From: Fratercula arctica
Lineage: Eukaryota > Chordata > Aves > Charadriiformes > Alcidae
Length of the DNA: 64,000 nucleotides
Assembly: GCA_947846985.1 (NCBI GenBank)
Contig: CANTUZ010000003.1
Coordinates: 57,298,096 to 57,362,095, forward strand
Direction: 5' to 3'
A program made the translations under genes and the position numbers. Within the stretch, counting starts at the first letter, position 1, and each line of letters opens with the position of its first letter. This document shows positions 24,101 to 35,636 of this stretch, in pieces. Below the pieces are notes generated by a model. That model did not search any database and was not told the DNA's origin. It saw nothing but the letters and a program-made list of their open reading frames with translations.

Positions 24101-24771
24101 AGTTGCAGAGTTAATATTCAGCATCTGCACTTTGAGATTGAAATACTTTCTATCTGCAACAAGATGATTACTTGTGTAAATATGCAGTGTGTGAATATGG
24201 ATGTTAGTATGCACATAGGCTTCAGAGAAGAACACAGCACTTAAAAGGGAAAATTTTGCCCCGAGTGAGGAAGAACATGGTATCCACAGATGGCTTCTAA
24301 AAAAATGTGCCAGTCAGGTCAGACCTCTTGAAGATGGAGGAACTTGCACCACTTGCTGTGCCTTGGAGTAAAAATAAGGTACTCCCAGCTTGCTCTGATG
24401 CAGTGCTTTTGCTAACCGCAGCTTTGATCATAGCTGGATGAAAAGATTAGTGCTTACTATACCACATGGCTGCTGGAGTCTGAGCAGAGGCCAGTGCATT
24501 GGTCAGCTGTCTTTCCTATGATCTTCCTGAGAGCCTTGGAGATTTCCCACTGTCTTGCTTGCACAAGGAGGAAAAGGTTGCCTCTATTTTATTGCACCTG
24601 CACCTGTAACAGTAAGCAGAGCCTAGACAAGCGAAGCTGAGGCAGAGCCTAGCCACCTTGTTCAGTGTACAAAGGCAGACACTTGGAAGCAACCAACATA
24701 CAGTTTTGAAATAGAGGGCTAGACCTCAGCTACAGCAGCATAAAATCAGATTAGCTCCACAGAAGCTGGAG
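21179..24771. other. non-coding; possible old repeats at 21410-21560 and 23830-23930
   Basis: No gene recognised. The stretches around GGCTTTGGGCAAAATCCCGC (21486-21505) and CTATTGAAATCAATGGAAATG (about 23882-23902) have the look of old amniote repeats with a 'TTGAAATCAATGG' palindrome, but are too diverged to name. The block 22600-22930 is pyrimidine-rich with two overlapping open frames and no motif. Confidence 0.4.
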
Positions 24772-24984
24772 TTATCGCCATCTCGCAGCGGTGAAGCAGT
24801 TCTGAGTCTGGCCCACAACACTGTAAGTACCCAAGCTAAGTTCTGTCTCTGTATCAGAGTATGAATACCGAAAAGATTTTACAAAGCTTCTAAATAACAG
24901 AAGGGCAAAGAGTGCTCCATAGATAAGCAGAAAAATAACAGTGTGCCACTTGGTCTTCGTTTTGAAATGTCTAATCCAGGTCAT
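24772..24984 (-). CDS. possible 5' coding exon of a single-pass membrane protein
   Basis: On the minus strand an ATG at 24984 opens a 70-codon frame. The N-terminus is short and basic (MTWIRHFKTKTKW, residues 1-13), followed by an 18-20 residue hydrophobic helix (VIFLLIYGALFALLLF, residues 16-31) and then a polar stretch rich in S, Y and E (residues 36-52). That is the layout of a type II, Golgi-type or signal-anchor membrane protein. An in-frame TGA lies 18 bases upstream of the ATG, so the start would be real if transcribed. A weak donor-like GGTACTTACAG sits near codon 52. I do not recognise the family, and no matching downstream exon was found. It could be a chance frame. Confidence 0.28.
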   Translation of the reverse strand: MTWIRHFKTKTKWHTVIFLLIYGALFALLLFRSFVKSFRYSYSDTETELSLGTYSVVGQTQNCFTAARWR

Positions 24985-27900
24985 GAAGGACCAGGCTAAA
25001 ACTCACACGCGTGTTAAGTATGCAATGCCCTAAGGTGTGTGTCAACAATACATAAGTGCTTACCAACTAATCTCTTGAAAAGGAATGGAGGTTGAGGAAA
25101 GCTGTGTGGCTCAGAGAGAGAAATGCAAATGCAGATCGACCCCGTAATGAAAAACCTTCTTATTAAACTGTGTTTTATCTTGGAGCAGTCCTTCTTTTCG
25201 GAACACATCCAAGCAGAGATAAAGGCATCTTACCATACTCATTAAACTGTGCATGGTTTGATGCAATCAGACTCAGATCATTTGCATATGGATCAGTTTA
25301 ATCTAGTTCTTCCTGTCTCGCACCTATTGTTAATCATGCCTAGACTCCCTCCCCCCTTCCTAATACTCATTCCCCCTCCTCCTCCGTTCCTTTGATTCAA
25401 GTAGATAAATGAATAGGCATAAGGACATCAACATCTTTCTGAGTGATCATCTGCCTTGTATGCTCAGAATGTCCCATGTTTTGCTGATTATGTCCTGGTT
25501 GGCATCCCATATGTTCTTGACAGTCTCTGTCTTTGCTGATTTAGGAAGACTGAGAAAGACAGAGGAAGAATATTGACTCAGGCTGTAAACCCCAGCTTAG
25601 GTTTACCTCTAGCTACAAATTAAGTGAGATTTGTGTTTTCAGCTTATTCAGCATCATTAGAAAATGTCTCTCTGAGTAGCACGTTAAACTGAACAAAGTG
25701 ACTCCTTTTCTTTCAGGGACTGAGTATTATTTCTGCATTTAGCCAGCAGTGGTGATAGCTGCTTTTGCGTAATCAATCTACAGTGATGGGGAAACCTGTT
25801 TTTTGCACAAGTAGATATTTTTATGTCTTAGGGCCAATACTGTTTGGGTCTTTTAATAGCAGTGCTAGAGCTGTGTAAGACTTTTCCTCTGAATGGCTGT
25901 TCGTGCCGCATTTTCAACCACAGATTGAATGATTTTGCCCCAGATTTATTGTCATGAATCCCCAGCCTTAGCTTTATTTTTTACTGTAGGGTTTTTGTTT
26001 CATTGTTCAGGATATTCTATCCAGCAGCATCACGATTATGGCCTTGGGGAGGTAATAGGCTTTATGACGGTGTGAGGAATGTAAGAGAGCAACAGATTGG
26101 GCAGTTTACACAAAATGTCTGGTGCGGTGATTTTTCCACTCAAGGCTGATGCTGTGCAAGTCTGTGGAGGAGATGTTCATACACCTATATTAAAAACAGG
26201 ATCTTTATTTTCAGTTCTTGTGTTGTATTTTGTCCATAGCTTTTATATAAAGCTAGCTTTTCACACAACCAAACTAAACAGGTCTTTCTGCAACTAGAAT
26301 AATATGTCCTTTGAAAAATGAAGGTCAGGCTCCCAGGAGGATCTGCCTTTCAGCAGCATAGTATTTTCTTTGGTGTAAGGACAGTGACATAAGCGCAGTT
26401 GGATCCGGCATTCATTTAACTATCACCACACAAAGTGAGCCTGATCTTTCCTTGGTAGCAATGGTGACTTGGGTGGATTCCCCCCAGTCTGGAAGGGATT
26501 TCATCGTAGACAGAAAGTGGGTGTAAACAGTGCAGGGGCTGATGGTGGGGGTGGAGACCATCCAGCTTCAATGTTCTCCATCTCCATAACTCCCCAGGTG
26601 GTGTGTATGTGTTGTGATTAAGACTACTTTGATCACAGCAATACATCCCTGATGGTCCTCCTATTCTGTGGTGCAGGGGAAGGTATGGGCCAGTGAGATC
26701 TCAGCAAAATGGGACAGCTGTAGACAGCTAATAGGGATGACCATACATGCCTCATGCATTAATATTCAAATTTATTTCTGCTGATTATATTTCAGTTTAG
26801 GACAATGCATTATTTATATTAGAAGTCCTTTTACAGTATCTTGTGATAAGGAAGTCACAGCTCATGAGGTGGAGAAGATGAGCACTCCTTAGCAAGGGGT
26901 AGTCTCTGCTGTGTCTTCATAGCATTTAGCACATTGGGCTGTGAGCTTACTGAGCACCCTTGGACATTGCTGCAATTCCAGACAATATCAGAAACAAGAC
27001 TAAATCTCTGATAGATTTTTCCACAGAACATGGGCAACTTCATTAACTCTGCCTGCTTTGCTGGAAACAGGAAGGAATTAAAAATTCATGCTATAAATGT
27101 TAACTGAACAATTTTAAACCTCTTGGGGGAGAAAAAAAGGTTATATAGTATTTTATTTCCTGGGAAGGACTAAGGACCAAGTCAGCAGGATTTTAGACAA
27201 ATTTGACACAGTTCTCCCTGTTAAAATTTTGTGCCTGAAACTACAACAGCCTAACATTTTTTCCCTTGTTTGAAGCACAAGAAAGGTTCCTTTTACAGAA
27301 CTTGGGGATTTCAGCTGGCTGAATCCAATGATTCACTGTCAGCAAGAACGTAAAGATGACTGCCGCTCCACTAAGCCCTTTTCTGCCGCTATGGTGGCAG
27401 TTTCAGATTCCTTGTCATGACGTAAGAGAAAACAGCATTGGAAAGCATGCACTGAAAGAGGCTGATCTAAGGTTTAACAGCCTTCAGAACTGTATTTGCT
27501 AATTTGGAGTAATTGATTTTTCTCAATCTTCATGTTCCTTTTAATTTAATTTATTTTCAGTATGTGGGTTTTTTAGAGAGGAGAGGCAAGGAGGGGAGAG
27601 TAAGTGAATTTCCATCCCCTGGCACCATGGTAATGAAGCAACATCCCTACACTAGCCTCCGTCCCTGGAGCTAGTGAGGTGCCTGGGAGAAGTAGGCTGT
27701 TATCCCTCTGTGAGACAGGTGCTGGACAGAAAAGAGGCATATAAGGGTGCCAATGAGTTTCGCGGGTATTTGCTAAAAAGAGAGGAAGGATAAGACTGCA
27801 GTACCTTGAGCTTGCTTTAGATTTTTATGGGAGTACATATATGTTCATAGGTGCAGAGTCACTTGTGCCCCTTTCTCTTCTAGTCTGTCCCAAGCCTGCT

Positions 27901-28699
27901 CCTTGATACCTGGGCCTTGTTCCTCTGCTTCCCAGACAGATGAATCTCTCATCTAACTCCATTAAACAGTAGCTACTTCTTCATCCCATTTGATGCCGGG
28001 ACACTAGCAACAGGTACAGCAATGGGACTGCTCTTTGTACACAGTCCAGAGTCACATCAGCTGCTGGGACTAAGCAAAACACTGCTCTGAGGTCCCGTGA
28101 TACAGCCTGCTCCGGGCAAATGGCATCTCTGGGCAATCATTGCACGGTACAAGCAAAAGAAGACAGTTTTCAAAGCTGTTTAGCTAAATTGGATCATAGT
28201 TTTACAAGGATGTCAAAAGAAAATGCCTCTGGTACCCCTTCACACCCCAGCAAATTCAGAGCTTTCCTTCAGAGAGTGGAGGTCCATTTGATAAACTGCA
28301 GCCTGTGTACTGCCAAAGGAGGGTGAGTGAGTGGAGTTGGAGCTGGGAAAAGTGCAGCAATATTAATATCATCTCTATATCTAACAGCTGTCATCTACAC
28401 ATGAATACCAGCCATCAACATGGAGTACTCTCAATCGCCTTTGCTTTTGTGCATGTTAAATTCATCATTCATAGATGCAGGGAGAGAGAAAGCAAGTGTA
28501 AATATTCAGCCTGCAAATGAGTAAGGGTTACATAAGAAACTGGTTTGTTCTTCTTTCTTTTTGTTTTTTATTCCTGCCACACGCTGTCTGTTCTTAGAAA
28601 GTCTGAGAATTCATTCTTCCTAATGAGCTTCGTGCTTGAACTAAAATATGGCAAGATTGTTTTTTCTGACAGAGAAGCACCTTGAGGCCACAGCGTCAC
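24985..28699. other. non-coding; one exon-like segment at 27561-27599
   Basis: AT-rich sequence with no supported gene. A C-rich pyrimidine run lies at 25351-25392. The 39-nt exon-like segment at 27561-27599 is treated under findings. A 100-codon scale search by eye found no motif. Confidence 0.5.
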
Positions 28700-29103
28700 A
28701 GTAGGTTGTGATATGGGGTTGTTCATCCTCGAGAAGAGAAGGCTCTGGGGAGACCTTATAGCAGCCTTCCAGTACCTAAAGGGGACCTACAGGAAAGATG
28801 GGGAGGGACACTTTATCAGGGACTGTGATGACAGGACACAGGGTAATGGTTTTAAACTGAAAGAGGGGAGATTTAGATTCGATATTAGGAAGAAATTCTT
28901 TACTGTGAGGGGAGTGAGGCACTGGAACAGGCTGCCCAGAGAAGTTGTGGATGCCCCATCCCTGGAAGTGTTCAAGGCCAGGCTGGATGGGGCTTTGAGC
29001 AGCCTGGTCTAGTGGGAGGTGTCCCTGCCCATGGCAGGGGGTTGGAACTAGATGATTTTTAAGGTCCGTTCCAACCCAAACCATTCTATAATTCTATGAT
29101 ATA
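28700..29103 (+). mobile_element. CR1 LINE 3' end, well preserved
   Basis: A 99-codon frame from 28713 is the C-terminal end of the CR1 second open reading frame: GLFILEKRRLWGDLIAAFQY, FDIRKKFFTVRGVRHWNRLP and REVVDAPSLEVFKARLDGAL are all in order without a frameshift. The frame stops at 29010-29012 and is followed by the 3' untranslated region, with TTGGAACTAGATGATTTTTA (29042-29061) and the tail CATTCTATAATTCTATGAT at about 29083-29101. Everything upstream of the C-terminal region is missing, which is the usual 5' truncation. It is less diverged than the copies at 3.1 and 63.4 kb and so probably younger. Confidence 0.95.
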
Positions 29104-30855
29104 AAGGTTTACAGGCATGTCTCTTTAAAAACTCCATCACTTCCAACAAACTCAACAAGCTCAGTTTCTCTTCCCGTTGAAAATTTACAAGCAAATTCAA
29201 AAAAACATGATTTTTTTACAGCATATGAATGCTCAGAGAAAACTTAGTACAACTATAGTATAAAGTGGGATTGAGCTGAAGAAGATGTCTTTCAATGTTC
29301 TCTGCCATACATCAGTTAACTACGGGAGTCTGAATCTCATTACTGAATGGGCAGCCTTTATACTGAACACAGACTCAATGGTTTGACCATAATAATCATC
29401 CTTCCTACTCTTACCTTTACAGGGGTACCACTGTGCGTTGCACTTAACATATCATGTATGATACCCACTATTCAAGGACAGGTAGCTATATAGCCCATCT
29501 TAATTCTTAGGCCATCGCTGCTGTATCACAGCATTTCACAGATGTGTAGCTAATGATTGTGCTTTCCCTTTTCCTTCTTCTTCCTTCAGTCTACAGGTGC
29601 TGGACATTGACTTCAGTGCAGACTTTCTGGGTTTAGTATAGGAAAAGTAAGTCATTAGCACTGCATTCGTCATTTGCTGCGAAGGCTTGCTCTCACCCCA
29701 GCTATGTTAGGGAGTCGGTCCTGGAGATGTAGGGTTGTGACAGAGCAACCTGAGTTTCTCAGAGCCAAAAGCCTCCCTGCTGGGCTGTGCTCCGCTGGGG
29801 CCAGGGCAGTGGCGAGAGCCCCACTGCACTGGGAAGAACGGGGACCAGCCAGAGCAGCCTGTGGGAAATGGGTGGTGTGGGCATGGGGCAGCAGGCTAAA
29901 ATGTCCATTCCGGGTTGTGAAGCACGTGCAGCAGCTTCTGCAGAAATAGCAGTTTTGCCACAGCTGGTACAAGGAAATACTATCAGCTTATTTAAAAGGA
30001 CATCCCAGTTAATCAACAAATTAAGAACCTAGCCAAGATCTCTGAACACAAAGTCAGTACCATTAAAAGAAAAAATATGTGGAAAGGGTGTCTTTCCTCA
30101 CTGACCCCATTTATTGAAGTAATGGGCAGGGGCATTATGTAAAGCACTTCACAAATCCAGTATATAACCAACTTGGTTCCTCTTACAAACTGGGATTTAC
30201 AAGTCCTGATCATCCTAAGAGATATTTACTGGCTCTGGTTTAGATTCATATTCATGAAAAGCAGATATAGTGCTCGGTACCTTGCACTTCCTTATCAGAA
30301 ATACTTTGTAGAAGACATCCCATACAACATTTGCCTTTCCATAGCTATATAGCATCACATACTCACAGTAAACTGTCTAGTGCACAGAGGTTTTTCTTCC
30401 TCTCTGTCATTTCTAACTAATAAACTCCTATATAACAAATTTTCTCTGTTACTTCTAAAGTAAATGATCCTTCTTTTTGCGCTATAAATGTCATCCCATT
30501 TCTTTCTGCCATACCACCAAAGCCTTCAGCTTCTTCTGTGCTATCATCTAAACCTTATCTGTTTTCACAATGCCCTTCAGCCTCATACCAGCAACAAAAC
30601 ACATTAGCACACCTTCATTTTTTTTTTGCCAGGGTCATTAATAAAAAATAAGACTGATCCCCAATCCTCATTCTTCCTCCTGTGAAAAGTCATGGATTAT
30701 GGCACTCACAAAAAGGAAAACAATTATGATATCTTCGGTGAGGGAGATTGACTTATGCTATCTGTGAGCAGACATCATCTTCCAGGTCAGTTAAATGAGA
30801 AGCCAGATGTTTGCATGTAAGTTCTAACTATAAAATTTATTCCTTTTTTCTGTAG
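29104..30855. other. non-coding; local GC-rich patch 29750-29930
   Basis: Mostly AT-rich. The GC-rich patch at 29750-29930 keeps frames open on both strands, which is a composition effect and gives no coding support. T-rich run at about 30619-30628. Confidence 0.5.
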
Positions 30856-31595
30856 GTGTACTGGTGTGCTGAACTCTGGAAGGAAACAGGAGACTGGCCA
30901 CAGCACATCAGCCAGATCTTATAAACCTCGGAGTGCCTTCTTGTCCTGGAGCTGTAAATGAATGTAATAGTGCTTATTCATGTGCGTAAATGCGCTAGAG
31001 ATAAAGCAAAAAACTCTGGACTACATAGGGTACATTTCACTGGCCATTGATTTCCAGTGTGTATATCTGCAACTGCAGCAAATAATGAATAGTTTGCCCT
31101 ACTAGTGTCCACACTTTCTTCTCAAGCTTTTTGAAGACTAGGCTTGTGTTTGAAAGTCATAGGCAGAACCCCATGCCCTTGTGCAGCTTGAAGTTTCTGC
31201 TTACAAATTGGTATTTTGCAGGTTACATCTGTAACTGCACTATCCTGTAGACACATAATATAAGAGGAAAAAAACCCCAATTTTTGTAGAAGCAAGATTA
31301 ATAATATACACCTGCCCTCCACCAGCTTCAATGGACGAAGACAGTCATTAACAAATTGGCTTGGAATTGGAAGTAATTATTTCAAATGATGAGTGTCAAG
31401 AAGAGGTTTTGTTTAACACAGACAGTAAATACCACAGAGCATGTTACGAGTTTATTCCAATGATGGAAAGAGCATTTCACCACTGTTCTCTCACCAGAAA
31501 CACCTAAATTCTCCCCATTCCCTGCAGCACCTAACATGATCTATTTAAAGAACATCCTGGCTTCACTATGTAATAAAGTCTGTTGTGTTTTTTTT
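30856..31595 (+). other. candidate 3'-terminal exon
   Basis: A strong acceptor ends at 30855: branch-point-like TTCTAAC about 30 bases upstream, then CCTTTTTTCTGTAG. The segment begins GTGTACTGGTGTGCTG. One frame gives 22 codons (VYWCAELWKETGDWPQHISQ then IL) to a TAA at 30922-30924; a second frame is open for 34 codons to a TGA at 30958-30960. An AATAAA at 31572-31577 is followed at once by a GT/T-rich tract (TCTGTTGTGTTTTTTTTCC), as at real cleavage sites. Together these fit a terminal coding or lncRNA exon. No protein family was recognised and no upstream exon was paired with it. Confidence 0.27.
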
Positions 31596-33323
31596 CCTAA
31601 TCCACAGCCTTTCTTCTACAAATGCACAAATAAGTCTCGTACCAAATGAGGGGCTATCTGCATGTCTGGAGTGGAGTTTTTGTATAGAAGGTGTGAATAG
31701 CTGTCATTTTTTTTCTGAAAAGCTGTCTCCTATTGACTTCTGTGTGCACTTTTCTGCAATTCTATAACTAACACAAGCTAAGCAAGGTCAGACAAGGTCA
31801 ACTGTTGCAGGAACAGCCTTTAAGGTAAACTTGCCTAGTAGAGAAAGCAGTACTGGTTAATTCTAGATGTGACAGACCTTTTTGACTTGGTACTGACAGA
31901 GCAAGTGAGTCAGGGCAGTGTGAAAAGTCACTGTACTGCTGGAGGATCCAGTAGTTAGAATGTTTGGAAAACAAAGGGCTTCTTGGCCACTTGTGGTAAT
32001 AAAAAAGCCCTGGGTGTGTAGAGGGGGTAGGGATGATTTAATGTGGGTGATCACATTCTTCCTGCCCCCTGATCCTAGCAGCGCTGCACAACTCACCACC
32101 ACTCGTGAGTCACTGCCGCCGTTTTAATGCATCTGCTTTTCCAGTAAAATTCTCTCGCAGATCTGTCCTGAAATTGGTGTGTAGCAACGCAGAGCACTAC
32201 TAGACCAGTTGCCACATTATACCACATCTGCAGCCATGCCCCAGCAATGGATAACATGGTCTATGCATGTTCCCTTCGCTTTGTCAGTACTCAAATATCA
32301 CTTGTACTGGTATGGGGTGAAAAGCACTAACAAAATGTGGGATGTTACGAGACATGCGTTAGCCCTTTTGTGTTGAAAGTCTAATACAATATGTATTTTA
32401 AATTATAAAATTATTCTGTCATATATATATACAGTCTCCCTTTCGCTCTACTTTGGCTACTACTGCTATTCAGTCTAAATCATGAAAATCTGAAATCATA
32501 TCCTTGTTTACTGCTGCCTTCTCCTCCATCTCACCCCCTCCCCATTTTTCTCTCTAAGCTGCTTGAAAACATTCAGTTACCCAGCCCTGGAGGTGAAACT
32601 ACTCAGAGAACTTCAAGGTTATGAAATGCAAAAGCTTGGCTTTTATTTGTTTCACAGTCAGAGAAAGCAGTGCACAGGATGAAAACCTCCATTGTGCAGC
32701 TCTGCTAACACATAAAGGAAGCTTTAATTGAGTTTAAAAAACAAGTGTATTTTTACATAATTAAGAAAAACAAAAGCCCCCACAACAATGTTGAACAAAT
32801 AGCGGTGTTGTTTATATCAATTTAGTTGAAAAGTTAAAAAAAAAAAAAGGCAAAGGAAGCAACCAATGGCCAAAGCAGATAAACAACATTCAGGGTGCTG
32901 CTGCTATGTTTGATAGAAAAGCAAAACCATTGGTGAGAATTAAGTACTCACTGCAGAGAGCGAGAAGCATTTGAAGTTATCAAAGAGGGAAGTCTTGATG
33001 TCAAAAAGAAAGAGGAATCTTGGCTTGAAGGACGGTTAAAGCTTTTACTTCGGAATTATCTGAATTTTGAAAAGTCACCCAAAAGAAGTAGAGAACAAAC
33101 CAGGGAGTTCAAGAGCTAATAGCTGTAAAAAAAGGAATAATTGGTGGGATCTGAGCAGTAGATAAAATGTTTTAGGGAGCTGAACTTAGAGATCTGAGGT
33201 GCTTTGTCTTGAATTGCTGGTTAAGTCATTAGGACTCCCACTTTTCTTTATAAATCTTGTAACAGTTTGCTCAGACATTGGAAAAGAAATTAAAATAAAA
33301 ACTCCACTTTTCTCTTTGCCCAG
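31596..33323. other. non-coding, no recognised gene
   Basis: AT-rich sequence with a short TA microsatellite at about 32421-32431 and a poly(A) run at 32836-32848. No gene seen. Confidence 0.5.
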
Positions 33324-33386
33324 GTGGTGCCTGAAAAACAATACATATTTATGTGTGCAGAGTTGTCAACACGTTATGCAGCACTT
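33324..33386 (+). other. candidate 63-nt internal exon
   Basis: Acceptor CTTTTCTCTTTGCCCAG ends at 33323; donor CTT|GTAAGC begins at 33387. The 63 bases are open in the first frame, giving 21 codons (VVPEKQYIFMCAELSTRYAA then L), a multiple of three. The acceptor is strong and the donor is good except at -1. No family was recognised. The score rests on splice sites and an open frame; chance segments of this kind do occur in 64 kb. Confidence 0.22.
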
Positions 33387-35589
33387 GTAAGCGCTATCCA
33401 TATTCAGTGATATGGTCGCACAATTATAAAGCACAAGTGCTTGCATCTCTCTTGAAGATGTACAATAGGAAGCTGTTTGAAATATTGCCACAGCTATTGC
33501 ACCCAAGTGCATCTTTACACAGCCCTCTTTGTCAGCAATTTGTCCTTGTGCTCTAACAGTGACAACAATCAGATGCGCTGAGGTGTGCCAAAAATGGTAC
33601 CCTATTACACCACGGACAAACTGGAGATGGAGTCAGAGCCTGTTGGGCGCAATCCCCACAGTGCACCTCTTGCAAGGTGACCTTGGCTTCTGTGGGGAGG
33701 CTGGGGGCAACGAGCTCTTGGAGGGCTGGAAGAACGTTAGGCAGTTTCAATGCCTGCGGGCAATCATGTCGCAAACGTGTTACTGATAATTGCCACCTCA
33801 CACCCCAGCTCCCCTTAGTAGGGCTCCTGTTGGTCCCCAGGCGTGGGTTGCCTTTTCTTTCACTGTGTGAGCTGCTGGCAGCACAAACTGCTCCCCGGCA
33901 GCAGAGCCTTCCTCGGGGGGCGGGTACTGGGGACTCCCGCAGCACAGGCAATAAATAAAATAAAGACCTGTTTGGGGCAGATGTGCCAGCTGCTCAGATC
34001 TGGGTGCAGACCCTGAACTGCTCCAGAGTGCCGGGTTTGGATCGGGGCATAATAAAAATAAAATCACAAATGACTGCTACCATCAAACTTATGACAGGGA
34101 TGATTTAAAATGGCTGCCAGCACTTGCAGAGGATTGGACTGGAGCCAGGATGCATTAAAATATTTGTAGAAGCCCCAGAAAAAAAGCAAAGCAACTTTTA
34201 GGGGATGGAAAGGGGCTATGTATTTGTGCGTGCGTGTTCTGGTATACGCGTGTGTTCATTTTTAATGAAATCGTGTACTTCCATCATTTCCTTGACGGCT
34301 TGATTTTGGGAGGATTTCCTGATAATTTGTGCCAAATGAAACTTCCTTTAGTTATCTCCCTGCTGTATCTTCTGATAACTTGCCCTGTTTTCTAGCTCCA
34401 GTCATGGCTGATGAAACTAGATTAAGCTTCCAAAATTACACTGCAGTGAATCAAAGCTAGAGAAAATAGCAAGGAAGTATTAAATATTGTCCCTGTGCTC
34501 TGCTTCAGCCAAGCTGAATCCAAATCACTGAGGAAGCAGAGCTCTCAAAAAGCCGTTCTTAAGGTGAACAGGGGAAATGCCATCTTCCCAACACATAGTG
34601 GTTTTGGTCAGAATGGAAAGCAGAAGTCTATTTTGAGACAGTCTGTTTTCCTCATATTCCCAACTAGCTGGAAGAGGGAAGCTTTGCAAAGCACATGAAA
34701 GTCTCTTGCATGACTGCCAGCCCAGAAATGCTTGGGAGAGGAACCACACTTGAGGCACTCTATGGGAAATACAGGAAAATGCCATAGAGGTGAAGAAAAG
34801 AGCTCAAACCTCACCTAGTTAATTCTAACCAGATTTGGGTTGTGTTTATGTCTAGCAAGGAAATTAGGTTCCTTGGATTAAACCACGGGGTTGGTTGCAG
34901 ATTCAGAAAACACTGACATTGCTAAACACCTTCATCCACATGGTCCTACACAGTGCCTTGTGGAGACATGCTAGGAAGCTCTAGGTGAACTAATTCAATC
35001 ACCAGAAGCAATATTCCCACCTCAGGACAAGTCTCCCCCTCAGAGCAGCTAGCCTTCCTGGCAAACAAGGTCTTTCCTCGCTGCTGTTTGGCGCAGGACG
35101 CAGAAGATGCCCAAGACATTCCTTTCTCATTGCAACACAATCCGAAACTTCCTGTGTGGACTGCTGTGAGGATATCACTTTTTTCTCTCCATGCTTTTAC
35201 CCAAGAATCTTCTAGGCAGTGATGGAGCTTCTAGGAGTGATGGGAAGCCGTACTTCCCCTGGAAAGCCATGGTGTAATTTTGCCTGCAGGTTGCTGCTTG
35301 CACTCTCCTGGTACCAGCCCAGTCTAGCGTGACCATCAAACAGTTGTATTCAGACAATCCACAGCTTAAGGTTTCTGAACTGGTATTAACACCCATTGTC
35401 AGGGTTTGGATTCTCTCCATGTGGCAGTTATTGGCTTAAGGATTTAGATTAAGCATTTGAAAATACCTTAGGGATCCAGTAGAGAGAGGTTAGCAAAGAA
35501 ATCAGTTTCTGAAGGGGATATGAGATCTTTACTGCTGGTAGTTCTTAAGAATAGACTTCACAAATGTTTTTCACGGGTAGTTTAGGTGT
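33387..35589. other. non-coding; GC-rich patch 33590-34050
   Basis: A GC-rich patch at 33590-34050 keeps frames open on both strands (132 codons minus, 93 codons plus) without any motif. It is not CpG-dense enough to call an island. 34080-34450 has TAATTT/TTAATG-type sites and balanced composition and may be a conserved non-coding element. Confidence 0.45.
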
Positions 35590-35636
35590 GGTAGGCCCAG
35601 TCTAGATGACCTCTTGAGATGCCACATCTGTAACTG
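35590..35636 (+). mobile_element. possible CR1 3'-UTR scrap
   Basis: CCCAGTCTAGATGACCTCTT (35597-35616) and GAGATGCCA resemble the CR1 3' untranslated block 'gGACTAGATGACCTCTTGAGGTCCC'. The octamer tail is missing. Only about 45 bases support it. Confidence 0.35.

Noticed and set aside
33553..33958. Frames of 132 codons (minus) and 93 codons (plus) in a GC-rich patch
   Set aside because: Both strands are open over the same bases, which is a composition effect; no domain on either.
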